From Phyllobacterium zundukense (GTDB lineage Bacteria > Pseudomonadota > Alphaproteobacteria > Rhizobiales > Rhizobiaceae): DNA of 64,000 bases. The DNA lies in contig NZ_CP017940.1 in NCBI RefSeq assembly GCF_002764115.1, positions 1,152,501-1,216,500 of the forward strand, read 5' to 3'. Of the stretch, positions 17,581-26,724 are shown in pieces. The position numbers were made by a program, and so were the translations under genes. The first letter of the stretch is position 1. Each line of letters opens with the position of its first letter. Below the pieces are notes generated by a model, which was given only the letters and a program-made list of their open reading frames with translations, was not told where the DNA came from and did no database searches.

Positions 17581-18423
17581 ATGGGCGCAATGAAGTCGAA
17601 AATTCTGCCAAAGTTTGAAGCCGGTCATGTCTGGCTGGTTGGAGCAGGGCCGGGTGATCCCGGCCTGTTGACACTGCATGCAGTCAATGGACTCGAACAG
17701 GCGGATGTGGTCGTCTACGACGCGTTGGTCAATGAAGACTGCCTGTCGTTTGCCAACCCGGCGGCAGCGCTTGAATATGCGGGCAAGCGTGGCGGCAAAC
17801 CTTCGCCGCAGCAGCGCGACATTTCGCTGCGGCTGGTCGAGCTCGCACATTCCGGCAAGCGCGTCCTGCGGTTGAAGGGCGGCGATCCGTTCGTGTTCGG
17901 GCGTGGCGGCGAGGAGGCGCTGACGCTGGTCGAACATGGTGTGCCTTTCCGGATTGTTCCCGGAATCACCGCCGGGATCGGCGGACTTGCCTATGCGGGC
18001 ATTCCTGTCACCCATCGCGAAACCAACCAGAGCGTCACCTTTTTGACCGGGCACGATGCTACCGGTCTGGTGCCTGATTCGATGGACTGGAGCAGTATCG
18101 CCAAGGGCTCCTCGGTCATCGTCATGTACATGGCCATGAAGCATATAGGCCTGATCGCCTCACGGCTGATCGCATCGGGCCGTTCTAAAGATGAGCCCAT
18201 AGCCTTTGTCTGTAACGCAACGACGGGCGGCCAACAGGTCCTGGAGACGACTTTAGAGAACGCCGAAGCGGACGTTCACCGATCCGGACTACGGCCACCC
18301 GCCATCGTGGTGGTTGGTGAAGTTGTACGCCTGCGTGCTGCCCTTGACTGGCTCGGTGCTGTCGAGGGCCGCGTGCTCAAGCAGGATCCTCTCGGCTCTC
18401 GCCGGGAAAAGGACGCGGGATGA
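17581..18423 (+). CDS. cobA: Uroporphyrinogen-III C-methyltransferase
   Basis: Makes precorrin-2 by two SAM-dependent methylations of uroporphyrinogen III, the entry step to corrins (and to siroheme). The 280-residue protein carries VGAGPGDPGLLTLHAVNGL near residue 20, VVVYDALV, and the GGDPFVFGRGGEE motif near residue 100. The start is uncertain: ATGs at 17557, 17581 and 17590 are in frame, and none has a strong ribosome site; 17581 has a weak G-rich stretch upstream. It is a stand-alone CobA, without the CysG dehydrogenase/ferrochelatase part. It overlaps cobB by 4 bases (ATGA). Confidence 0.93.
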   Translation: MGAMKSKILPKFEAGHVWLVGAGPGDPGLLTLHAVNGLEQADVVVYDALVNEDCLSFANPAAALEYAGKRGGKPSPQQRDISLRLVELAHSGKRVLRLKGGDPFVFGRGGEEALTLVEHGVPFRIVPGITAGIGGLAYAGIPVTHRETNQSVTFLTGHDATGLVPDSMDWSSIAKGSSVIVMYMAMKHIGLIASRLIASGRSKDEPIAFVCNATTGGQQVLETTLENAEADVHRSGLRPPAIVVVGEVVRLRAALDWLGAVEGRVLKQDPLGSRREKDAG

Positions 18424-19718
18424 AAGGCTTGATTGTCGCCGCGCCAGCTTCAGGCAGCGGCAAGACCACAGTGACTCTGGGTCTCTTGCGCGCGCTACGC
18501 GATCTCGGCGTCGAGATTGCCCCGGCGAAGGCCGGTCCTGACTATATCGATCCCGCCTATCACGCGGTCGCAAGCGGCGTACCTTGTGTCAATCTCGATC
18601 CTTGGGCTATGCGGCCAGATCTCATCAGCGCACTCGCTTCTCGTCATACCGAAGGCGGCAAGATGCTTGTCGTCGAGGGCATGATGGGCCTGTTCGACGG
18701 GGCCATGGACGGGCGCGGCTCTGCGGCAGATCTGGCAACGCATCTGTCTCTACCGGTCATTCTCGTCCTGGACTGCGCCCGGCAATCGCACTCGATCGCT
18801 GCGCTCGTCAGCGGATTTCGCGATTTTCGCGGCAATGTGATGATTGCAGGTCTAATCCTCAACCGCGTCGGCAGTGCGCGTCATGAGGCCATGCTACGAT
18901 CGGCGCTGGAGCCAGTGGGCATACCGGTCCTCGGTTCAGTGCCTCGCGACCAGAAACTGCAATTGCCGGAACGACATCTCGGCCTGGTTCAGGCAGGCGA
19001 ACACATCGATCTCGACAATTTCATTGCTTATGCTGCTTCAGTCATCGGCGAACGGATCGATCTTAATCGCATTCAACAAATCGCTGGCCGTTACGGTTCC
19101 ACCGAGTCCATGGCCAATATCGCGCGGATTCCGCCACTGGGTCAACGCATTGCGGTTGCCCGCGATAATGCCTTCGCCTTCTCCTATTTGCACCTGCTGG
19201 ATGGTTGGCGCAGGCGCGGCGCAGAGATCAGCTTCTTTTCGCCGCTTGCCGATGAAGCGCCAGCCGAGAACAACGACGCAATTTACCTCCCCGGCGGTTA
19301 TCCCGAACTTCATGCAGGGCGGCTCGCACATGCCGCAGATTTTGCGGCGGGCACAAGGAAGGCAGCGGCCAAGGGTGTTCCCATCTATGGCGAGTGCGGC
19401 GGGTACATGGTTCTGGGTGAAAGCATCGAGGATGCTGCGGGCGAAAGGCACGAGATGCTGGGGCTCCTGCCAGTCGAAACCAGCTTTGCGAAGCGAAGGA
19501 TGCATCTTGGCTATCGCCGACTCGAACCGCTTACCGCTTGGCCATTCCAGGCTCCGCTGACTGGCCACGAATTTCACTACGCAAGCATCGTCCGGGAGGG
19601 GGGCGCAGCGCGGCTTTTCCGCGTCCGGGACGCACTCGGTGAGGACTTGGGTGAGGCGGGTCTGCGTGTCGGATCGGTCTGTGGCTCCTACATGCATGTA
19701 ATTGATTTGGCGGGATAA
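18420..19718 (+). CDS. cobB: Cobyrinic (hydrogenobyrinic) acid a,c-diamide synthase
   Basis: ATP- and glutamine-dependent amidation of side chains a and c. The 432-residue protein has the P-loop APASGSGKTTVTLG at residues 8-21 and GPDYIDP near residue 40. The amidotransferase domain has YLPGGYPELHAG near residue 285 and the nucleophile cysteine in YGECGGYMVLGE near residue 325. In the aerobic route it acts on hydrogenobyrinate before CobNST inserts cobalt. It is coupled by overlap to cobA upstream and cobC downstream. Confidence 0.95.
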   Translation: MKGLIVAAPASGSGKTTVTLGLLRALRDLGVEIAPAKAGPDYIDPAYHAVASGVPCVNLDPWAMRPDLISALASRHTEGGKMLVVEGMMGLFDGAMDGRGSAADLATHLSLPVILVLDCARQSHSIAALVSGFRDFRGNVMIAGLILNRVGSARHEAMLRSALEPVGIPVLGSVPRDQKLQLPERHLGLVQAGEHIDLDNFIAYAASVIGERIDLNRIQQIAGRYGSTESMANIARIPPLGQRIAVARDNAFAFSYLHLLDGWRRRGAEISFFSPLADEAPAENNDAIYLPGGYPELHAGRLAHAADFAAGTRKAAAKGVPIYGECGGYMVLGESIEDAAGERHEMLGLLPVETSFAKRRMHLGYRRLEPLTAWPFQAPLTGHEFHYASIVREGGAARLFRVRDALGEDLGEAGLRVGSVCGSYMHVIDLAG

Positions 19719-20728
19719 TGCAGATTGAACATGGAGGCGCGCTCGACGGCGCCATGGAGCGCTTCGGCGGTGCAATCGACGATTGGATTGACCTTTCGAC
19801 AGGTATCAATCCGGAAGTGTTCCCTTTGCCGCCGATCGGTCCCGAAATCTGGAATCGCTTACCGGATGAACAGCTGCTGGCTTCAGCGCTCCGCACAGCA
19901 AGCGACTATTACGGCGCGCGGAGCGAAGCCGGAATCGCTGCCGCGCCGGGAACGCAGGCGCTGATCCAGAACATCCCTGATCTCGTGACCAAGGGCGAAG
20001 TGGCTATTCTTGGTCCAACCTATCAGGAACATGAGCAGTCATTCCGGCAGGCGGGCTGGACTGTTTCGAATTGCCGAAGCGTTGACGACATCCCCCAATC
20101 TGCAAAGGTTGCAGTTGTCGTCAATCCGAACAATCCGGATGGACGCGTGATTGCTGCAGATGTTCTGCTTGATTTGGCGAAACGACTGGACGGCAAAGGC
20201 GGATTTCTCATTGTGGATGAAGCCTTTGCCGATCCGCATCCCGAGGTGAGCATCTGCGCACATGCGAGCATGAACGGGCTCATTGTCCTCAAATCCTTCG
20301 GCAAGTTCTTCGGCCTTGGCGGGTTGCGTCTCGGCTTTGCGCTGTCGACGAGCGATATTGCACAGACGCTCAGCTTGCGCCTGGGGCCTTGGGCGGTATC
20401 CGGCCCTGCGCTGGCTATCGCAATACATGCCTTTTCAGAAAAGGAGCTGCTGGCAGCCTATATGGCCCGATTGAGCGCACGCCGCATGCTGCTCACCAAT
20501 GCCCTTGCTGAAGCAGGCCGTGTTGAGATTGGTGGAACGATGTTGTTTTCGCTGGTAGAGTTCAGGCAAGCGCATCTGCTTTACGAAGAACTTTGCAAGC
20601 AGCATGTTCTCACGCGAAAATTCGGCTATGCGCCACAATGGCTACGTTTTGGTCTGCCATTGGATGAAAACGCGGCTGACATCTTGCGCCAACGCCTGAG
20701 GAAGGCTCTAAGCACAGTTTCAAGCTGA
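19718..20728 (+). CDS. cobC: Threonine-phosphate decarboxylase (aminotransferase class I/II fold)
   Basis: PLP enzyme giving (R)-1-amino-2-propanol phosphate, the linker of the nucleotide loop. The name follows Pseudomonas denitrificans; the Salmonella equivalent is CobD. In its 336 residues, DLSTGINPE lies near the N-terminus, VNPNNPDGR near residue 140, and the PLP lysine falls in SFGKFFGLGGLRLGF near residue 196. It starts on the last base of the cobB stop codon. A 29-base gap separates it from cobD, its pathway partner. Confidence 0.92.
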   Translation: MQIEHGGALDGAMERFGGAIDDWIDLSTGINPEVFPLPPIGPEIWNRLPDEQLLASALRTASDYYGARSEAGIAAAPGTQALIQNIPDLVTKGEVAILGPTYQEHEQSFRQAGWTVSNCRSVDDIPQSAKVAVVVNPNNPDGRVIAADVLLDLAKRLDGKGGFLIVDEAFADPHPEVSICAHASMNGLIVLKSFGKFFGLGGLRLGFALSTSDIAQTLSLRLGPWAVSGPALAIAIHAFSEKELLAAYMARLSARRMLLTNALAEAGRVEIGGTMLFSLVEFRQAHLLYEELCKQHVLTRKFGYAPQWLRFGLPLDENAADILRQRLRKALSTVSS

Positions 20729-20757
20729 TATTCTGATTCAACGGGATCGAATCATTC

Positions 20758-21738
20758 ATGGAAATCAATCTCTTGATTCTGTTTCTTGCGTTACTTGCGG
20801 ATCGATATTTCGGCGATCCTGACTGGCTGTGGGAAAAGATTCCACACCCGGTTGTCCTCTTCGGCAAAGCGATCGACCTCGTAGACAAACGATTCAACAA
20901 GGCGACCAATTCAGACTATGAGCGGCGACGCGACGGGTTTCTCGCCATGCTGGGCTTGCTTGTGCTGGCAGCCGTGGTTGGCTGGCTCGTGCATCTGGTG
21001 CTGCGAACCATCTCCCCTCTTGGCGAGCTGATCGAAGCCCTTATCGTGGCGGTGTTCCTCGCACAGAAAAGCCTTGGTGATCACGTCTCCCGCGTTGCCA
21101 ATGCGCTCCGCGACGAGGGAATAATAGGCGCCCGGCGGGCCGTCTCGATGATTGTCGGACGAGACCCGGAAGTGCTCGATGACGCCGGCGTCAGCCGTGC
21201 TGCCATCGAAAGCCTCGCCGAGAATACTTCCGATGGGATCATCGCGCCGGCATTCTGGTATGCCTTGCTGGGGCTTCCCGGACTGCTTGCCTATAAGATG
21301 CTGAACACGGCTGACTCTATGATCGGTCATATGAACGACCGGCATCGTGATTTTGGCCGGTTTGCCGCAAAACTCGATGACGTGGCCAACTGGATTCCCG
21401 CGCGATTGACGGGTTTGCTGATCTCTGCGGCGGCCTGGATCGTACATGGTTACGACGCGGCGCTTCGCTCGTTCAACGTGATGATGCGCGATGCCCGCCT
21501 GCACCGCTCGCCCAATGCCGGATGGCCGGAAGCGGCGATGGCTGGGGCAATCGAGGTGGCGCTGGCAGGCCCACGCGTTTACGGCGGTGTTACCGCCAAT
21601 GAGCCGATGCTGAATGGCGCAGGGCGACGTGATGCAGGGGCTGAAAACATCGAGGATGCGCTCAATATTTTCAGCGTAGCGACTGCGACCTTCACTGGCG
21701 TTATCTTTGTCCTTTTCCTCGTGGGACTGCTGTTCTAA
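20758..21738 (+). CDS. cobD: Adenosylcobinamide-phosphate synthase
   Basis: Membrane enzyme that joins the aminopropanol (phosphate) linker to adenosylcobyric acid; homologous to Salmonella CbiB. The 326-residue protein has the early ADRYFGDPDWLWEKIPHPVVLFG block, ESLAENTSDGIIAPAFWY near residue 153, and YKMLNTADSMIGHMNDRH near residue 180, all family hallmarks, with several membrane helices and a hydrophobic C-terminus. It closes the cobalamin cluster. Its stop codon overlaps the opposing ABC transporter ATPase by 4 bases. Confidence 0.95.
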   Translation: MEINLLILFLALLADRYFGDPDWLWEKIPHPVVLFGKAIDLVDKRFNKATNSDYERRRDGFLAMLGLLVLAAVVGWLVHLVLRTISPLGELIEALIVAVFLAQKSLGDHVSRVANALRDEGIIGARRAVSMIVGRDPEVLDDAGVSRAAIESLAENTSDGIIAPAFWYALLGLPGLLAYKMLNTADSMIGHMNDRHRDFGRFAAKLDDVANWIPARLTGLLISAAAWIVHGYDAALRSFNVMMRDARLHRSPNAGWPEAAMAGAIEVALAGPRVYGGVTANEPMLNGAGRRDAGAENIEDALNIFSVATATFTGVIFVLFLVGLLF

Positions 21739-23357
21739 CCCTGTTCGCCAATACGTCGCGCCAGGGCTTTATGCAGATCGGGTGACGCCTGAACAAGTGC
21801 GCGCCCGGCGTCGGATTGCGGATTTCGCAAGACTTCGTCGGTGTTGCCGCGCTCGACGATCTTGCCGTCGGACATGACCATGACCGTATCCGTGATGGCG
21901 CGGGCCACCGCGAGATCATGGGTGATGAACAGATAGGCGATGCCGAGCCGACCATTGAGATCGGCGAAAAGGTCAAGTATCTGCGCGCGGATCGACACAT
22001 CGAGCGCCGAAACCGGCTCATCGGCAACGATCAGCTTCGGTTCTGTGATGATGGCGCGGGCGATGGCAAGGCGCTGACGCTGACCACCGGAAAATTCGTG
22101 CGGATACTTGTCCCGGTCTTGCCGCGGAATGCCGACTCGTTCCAGCGCGACATCGACACGATCGCGCTTTTCGGCCGGTGACAGGGGCCGATCCAGCAGG
22201 TAGAGCGGTTCAGAGACAAGACGTTCCGCCTTATGCCGCGGATTGAACGATCCGTATGGATCCTGAAACACCACTTGCATATTTTGACGGACCGGCCGCA
22301 GCGCATCTTCTTTCAGATGGTCGATGCGCTGACTGCCAAACTCTATCTCACCGGCCGTTGGACGATCGAGCGCAAGGATCATGCGGGCCAAGGTGGATTT
22401 ACCACAACCAGAGCGGCCAACCAGCGCCATCGATTGACCGGACTGAATATCGAAAGTGACATCGTCAACCGCTTTCGTATCCTCGCTCCGGGCAAAAAAG
22501 CGGCTGCGACTTCCACGATAGCTCCGTTGAAGATTGCGGACCGAAAGCAGAGGGCCGTTGGTTCGACTGTGATGGTGGCTGGTCCGTTCCGGAACATGCA
22601 TCGAGGCCTGCGCCAGCTGACGCGTATAAGGGTGTGTCTGCTCTGTCAGGATCTGCGTTGTCTCACCATTATCCATCACCTCCCCATGGCGGAGAATGGT
22701 GATCGAATGGGCCATGTCGGCCACCACTGCCAGATCATGACTGATGAGCAAGAGGCCCATTTTTTCTTCATCGACGAGACTTTGCAGAAGGTCGAGGATT
22801 TGTGCCTGCAGGACGACATCAAGCGCCGTGGTCGGTTCGTCGGCGATCAACAGTTTCGGCTTCAACGCGCAGGCAATGGCGATGACGACGCGCTGCCGTT
22901 GGCCACCGGAGAGTTCATGCGGATAGCGACTGAGCGGAAACTTTGCCGTCGGAAGGCCAACTCTGTCGAGAATGCCGAGTGTCCGCTCTTCGGCAACGGC
23001 GCGGCTCGCCCCTGTGTGTAGCCGGATCCCTTCTGCAACCTGTTCACCGATGGTCTTCACCGGATTGAGCGCCGTCATGGGTTCTTGAAACACCATGCCG
23101 ATGTCGTCGCCGCGCAACTGGCACATGTCGGCTTCGCTTGCAGCCAGAATGTCCTTGCCGTTGAAGCGAATTTGTCCTTCTGCCTTAGCGCCGCTCGGCA
23201 GCAGTTTCATGATGCTGAGCGCAGTCATGGATTTGCCTGAACCGGATTCACCAACCAGTGCACGGATTTCTCCCGGCTCGATGGCAAGATCGATCCCCTT
23301 CAGGGCTGGAAATGCGCCGATTTTCAACGACAGGTTCTTGATTTCGAGCAAAGCCAT
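21735..23357 (-). CDS. Dipeptide/oligopeptide-type ABC transporter, fused dual ATPase
   Basis: A 540-residue protein with two complete ABC ATPase domains in one chain, replacing the separate DppD/DppF subunits, as in YejF. The first half has [12 protein letters not shown] near residue 37, [12 protein letters not shown] and [11 protein letters not shown]. The second half has [13 protein letters not shown] near residue 312, [14 protein letters not shown] and [11 protein letters not shown]. The ATG at 23357 shares one base with the stop of the upstream permease gene; an in-frame TTG one codon earlier is less likely. It is the last gene of a transporter unit read leftward. Confidence 0.92.
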   Translation of the reverse strand: MALLEIKNLSLKIGAFPALKGIDLAIEPGEIRALVGESGSGKSMTALSIMKLLPSGAKAEGQIRFNGKDILAASEADMCQLRGDDIGMVFQEPMTALNPVKTIGEQVAEGIRLHTGASRAVAEERTLGILDRVGLPTAKFPLSRYPHELSGGQRQRVVIAIACALKPKLLIADEPTTALDVVLQAQILDLLQSLVDEEKMGLLLISHDLAVVADMAHSITILRHGEVMDNGETTQILTEQTHPYTRQLAQASMHVPERTSHHHSRTNGPLLSVRNLQRSYRGSRSRFFARSEDTKAVDDVTFDIQSGQSMALVGRSGCGKSTLARMILALDRPTAGEIEFGSQRIDHLKEDALRPVRQNMQVVFQDPYGSFNPRHKAERLVSEPLYLLDRPLSPAEKRDRVDVALERVGIPRQDRDKYPHEFSGGQRQRLAIARAIITEPKLIVADEPVSALDVSIRAQILDLFADLNGRLGIAYLFITHDLAVARAITDTVMVMSDGKIVERGNTDEVLRNPQSDAGRALVQASPDLHKALARRIGEQG

Positions 23358-24211
23358 CAACGTTCCCGCCGCAGCTTGGGATCCAGGACATCGCGCAGAC
23401 CGTCACCGAGCAAATTGAGACCAAGAACGGTGATGACGATGGCGAGGCCCGGAAACAGCGCCATGTGCGGGGCGATGCTGATCATCGTCTGCGCCTCGAA
23501 CAGCATGCGGCCCCAGCTGGGCATTGGCGGCTGCGAGCCAAGGCCGACATAGGAAAGACCAGCTTCGGCAAGGATACCGAGCGAGAACTGGATGGTTCCC
23601 TGCACGACGAGGAGGTTCGCCATGTTAGGCAGAATGTGCTCGACGGTGATGCGCGCCGCGCCTTTGCCGGACGCACGGGCCGCCAGAATATATTCGCGGG
23701 GCCAGAGCGACAGGGCTGCCCCGCGCGCGACACGGGCAAAGACAGGAATGTTGAATATGCCGATGGCAATGATCGCGTTGATGGCACCGGGGCCGAAGAC
23801 GGCGGTGATCATGACTGCGGACAAAAGTGCGGGAAAGGCAAAAACCAGATCGTTGAAGCGCATCAGCACTTCATCAAGCAGACCCCCGCGTGCCGCCGCC
23901 CAAAGTCCGAGCGGCACGCCGACGCCAACGCCGATGGCGACTGACACGAAGGCGACGGCTATGGAATTACGGCTGCCGACCATGATCATGGAGAGAATGT
24001 CGCGTCCGAAATGGTCGGTACCGAGCCAGTGCGCTGCGGATGGCGGTTTCAGCTTGCCGACGATGTCGAACGTGCCGACCGCATAGGGTGTCCAGACGAA
24101 GGATAGCGCCGCCATCAATGCGAGAAGGCCCGTGATGACCAGTCCGATGGCAAATGACCTGTTGGAGAGAGCCTTGGCGATATTCTCGCGCCATATTGCG
24201 GAGGCGTTCAT
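23357..24211 (-). CDS. Peptide-type ABC transporter permease (DppC-like)
   Basis: Inner-membrane permease of 284 residues with an N-terminal helix, the GTDHFGRDILS motif near residue 68 that marks DppC/OppC proteins, and the EAA loop region (AARASGKGAARITVEHILPN) near residue 180. It forms a heterodimer with the DppB-like protein. The start codon overlaps the stop of that gene (ATGA), and its own stop overlaps the ATPase start, so the genes are tightly coupled. Confidence 0.92.
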   Translation of the reverse strand: MNASAIWRENIAKALSNRSFAIGLVITGLLALMAALSFVWTPYAVGTFDIVGKLKPPSAAHWLGTDHFGRDILSMIMVGSRNSIAVAFVSVAIGVGVGVPLGLWAAARGGLLDEVLMRFNDLVFAFPALLSAVMITAVFGPGAINAIIAIGIFNIPVFARVARGAALSLWPREYILAARASGKGAARITVEHILPNMANLLVVQGTIQFSLGILAEAGLSYVGLGSQPPMPSWGRMLFEAQTMISIAPHMALFPGLAIVITVLGLNLLGDGLRDVLDPKLRRER

Positions 24212-25155
24212 GGGCGGCTCCGCAGACGCGGGTCAATGACGGCATAGGAGAGATCGACCAGAAGATTGACGAGGATCACGGTGGCGACAAGCACCATGAC
24301 CACGCCTTCGACGACGATCAGGTCGCGCTGGGTGATCGCCTGAAACACCAGACGGCCGAGACCAGGCAGGTAGAAAACATTCTCGATGATGATCGTACCG
24401 GCGAGCAGGAAGGCAAATTGTAACCCGAGAATGGTCAGAACCGGGATGAGTGCATTGCGCAAGGCATGGCGGTAAAGCACCTTGCGGCGGGTAAGGCCCT
24501 TGGCGCGTGCCGTGCGGATGTAGTCTTCGCCGAGCACGTCGAGCAAGGCCGAGCGGGTGACGCGTGCCAGGATGGCGGCCTGTGGCAAGGCAAGGGCGAT
24601 GGACGGCAGGATCAGGGATTTAAGGCCCAGCCATAGACCGGCATTCCAGCCGGGAAAACCTCCTGCCGGAACAAGCCGGAGTGTCACCGCGAAAATATAG
24701 ACAAGGAGGAGGGCGAACCAGAAATTCGGAATGGCGACGCCCACCTGTGCAATACCCATGGTTGCGGTATCCGAAAGGGACCCACGCCGCGAGGCCGAAA
24801 ATAGGCCGACCGGGATGGCAATCAGGGTGGACAGCGCCAAAGAGATTAGGGCAAGGGGCAGCGAAACCGCGACGCGTTCGGTGATCAGATCGATAACCGG
24901 GACTGAATAGGTATAGGACTTGCCGAGGTTTCCGGTCAGCAATCCGCCAAGCCAGCCAAGATAGCGAGTGATCAATGGCTGATTGAGCCCCATCTGCTCC
25001 TGCAGCGTTCGGACTGCATCGTCGGTCGCATTTATGCCGAGCATCAGGCGGGCCGGGTCGCCTGGCACGACTTCGAGCACCCCAAACACAATGATGGATG
25101 CTGCCAGCAGCGTGACGAAGCCGATCAGAACGCGTTTCGACGCGTAACTCAGCAT
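24208..25155 (-). CDS. Peptide-type ABC transporter permease (DppB-like)
   Basis: Inner-membrane permease of 315 residues with six predicted helices. It starts MLSYASKRVLIGFVTLLAASIIVF, contains the DppB-type VPGDPARLMLG segment near residue 30, and has an EAA loop near residue 205 (YIRTARAKGLTRRKVLYRHALRN). It lies 34 bases downstream of the binding-protein gene and overlaps the second permease gene by 4 bases. Confidence 0.92.
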   Translation of the reverse strand: MLSYASKRVLIGFVTLLAASIIVFGVLEVVPGDPARLMLGINATDDAVRTLQEQMGLNQPLITRYLGWLGGLLTGNLGKSYTYSVPVIDLITERVAVSLPLALISLALSTLIAIPVGLFSASRRGSLSDTATMGIAQVGVAIPNFWFALLLVYIFAVTLRLVPAGGFPGWNAGLWLGLKSLILPSIALALPQAAILARVTRSALLDVLGEDYIRTARAKGLTRRKVLYRHALRNALIPVLTILGLQFAFLLAGTIIIENVFYLPGLGRLVFQAITQRDLIVVEGVVMVLVATVILVNLLVDLSYAVIDPRLRSRP

Positions 25156-25189
25156 GAATCAGCCTCGATTGTGCCGACTTTGGCGAGCA

Positions 25190-26674
25190 TCACTCTGCCC
25201 ATTTCACCGCTGTCAGATCATTGGCTTGAATCGGGCCATTTTCCCAAAGGCCCTCGATCTTCGCATCCCAGATGCCGGTTTTTGGCAACTGAAACAGGAA
25301 GGCTGCGGGAACATCGGTCGCCAGAATCTTCTGCGCCTGCTGGTAGAGTTCCGTACGCTTTTCCGCGTCAGAGGTCGCTTCGATCTGCTTGATCAGGTCC
25401 TTGAAGGCCGGATTGTCATAATTGAAGTAGTAATCATCGCGAGCGAAAATGTTGAGATCGTTGGGCTCGGTATGGGAGACGATCGTCATGTCGTAATCCT
25501 TGCCCTTGAACACCTGTTCGAGCCACTGCGCCCACTCCAGCGGGATGATCTCGGCTTCGATGCCGATTTCCCGGAGCTGTGCCGCAATGATCTCGCCGCC
25601 GCGCCTCGCATAGGTGGGTGGCGGCAATTTCAACGTTGTCTTGAAGCCATCAGCGTGACCAGCCTCGGCCAGGAGCTTCTTTGAAAGTTCCGGGTCGTAG
25701 GCGGTTTCCGACGTCAGGTCGAGATAGGCTGGATGATGCGGCGGAAAGAATGAGCCGATAGGCGTTCCGAGCCCAAACATCGCGCCGTCGATCAGCGCCT
25801 TGCGATCGATGGCGTGGGCAATGGCTTGGCGCACCTTCAGATTGTCGAAGGGTGGCTTCTTATTGTTCATGCCGAGCACAGTCTCGCCTTCGGTGGTGCC
25901 TATGACCACCTTGAAGCGCGGATCGGCCTGAAACTGCGCGATCGTTTCATAGCTCGGGAAAACCGGAAAGGCCTGCACGTCGCCGGCCATGAGTGCCGCT
26001 GTGGCCGCCGCCGGATCGGGGATGACACGGAACGTGGCCCTTTCCAATGCTGCTGGCGTACCCCAGTAGTCAGGGTTTTTCGAGATGACGATCTGCGAGC
26101 CCTTGGCCCAGGAGTCGAACTTGAAGGGGCCGGTTCCGATCGGCTTTTCTTTGTTGGTCCCGGCGCTTTCCGTCGCGACGATCACCGCATCACCCCAGCC
26201 CAGATTGTAGAGAAAATCGCCGTTGGGTTGCTTCAAGGAGACCTTGATTGTCAGTGGATCCACAACCTCGACAGTGTCGATGGCGGCAAACAGACCCTTT
26301 TGCGCATTGGTGGATTTGTCGCCGCGGGCGCGATCGAGCGAAAACTTAACGTCTTCGGCATCGAATGTCGTGCCGTCGTGGAATTTCACGTCCTTGTGCA
26401 GTTTGAATGTATAGATCTTGCCGTCGTCGGACAGCGTCCAGCTTTCGGCGAGGGCAGGGAGAACCTCGCCTTTCGATCCGATCCGCGTCAGGCCCTCGAA
26501 GATATTGGCGTAGACGACCTCGTCGATCGCCGCGGCCGCGCCTGCTGTCGGATCGAGATGCGGCGGTTCCAGCACGATGCCAAGCACCAGATGGGTTTTT
26601 GCCGCAACGGAAGCGGTGGATGTGAGTAGCGCGATGGCAGCACTTACGAGGGCTGACTTCCAGAAATTCATCAT
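25190..26674 (-). CDS. Extracellular solute-binding protein, family 5 (peptide/nickel type)
   Basis: Periplasmic binding protein of 494 residues for the ABC importer downstream. A signal peptide of about 24 residues (FWKSALVSAAIALLTSTASVAA) is followed by a family 5 fold: EPPHLDPTAGAAAAIDEVVY near residue 37, LAESWTLSDDGKIYTFKLHKDVKFHDG near residue 75, and KNPDYWG near residue 205. The ligand cannot be read from sequence. The M20 hydrolase gene directly upstream on the same strand suggests an N-acylated amino acid or a peptide. GGGAG precedes the start. Confidence 0.9.
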   Translation of the reverse strand: MMNFWKSALVSAAIALLTSTASVAAKTHLVLGIVLEPPHLDPTAGAAAAIDEVVYANIFEGLTRIGSKGEVLPALAESWTLSDDGKIYTFKLHKDVKFHDGTTFDAEDVKFSLDRARGDKSTNAQKGLFAAIDTVEVVDPLTIKVSLKQPNGDFLYNLGWGDAVIVATESAGTNKEKPIGTGPFKFDSWAKGSQIVISKNPDYWGTPAALERATFRVIPDPAAATAALMAGDVQAFPVFPSYETIAQFQADPRFKVVIGTTEGETVLGMNNKKPPFDNLKVRQAIAHAIDRKALIDGAMFGLGTPIGSFFPPHHPAYLDLTSETAYDPELSKKLLAEAGHADGFKTTLKLPPPTYARRGGEIIAAQLREIGIEAEIIPLEWAQWLEQVFKGKDYDMTIVSHTEPNDLNIFARDDYYFNYDNPAFKDLIKQIEATSDAEKRTELYQQAQKILATDVPAAFLFQLPKTGIWDAKIEGLWENGPIQANDLTAVKWAE

Positions 26675-26724
26675 TCAACGTCTCCCGAACACTTTGCCGT
26701 AGCTGGAATGGATATCTATCTCGT

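Noticed and set aside
16310..17593. 427-residue open frame on the + strand
   Set aside because: Runs antisense through the whole of cbiD, whose family motifs are clear. The frame's product is Arg/His/Gly-rich with no recognisable domain: a shadow caused by high GC.
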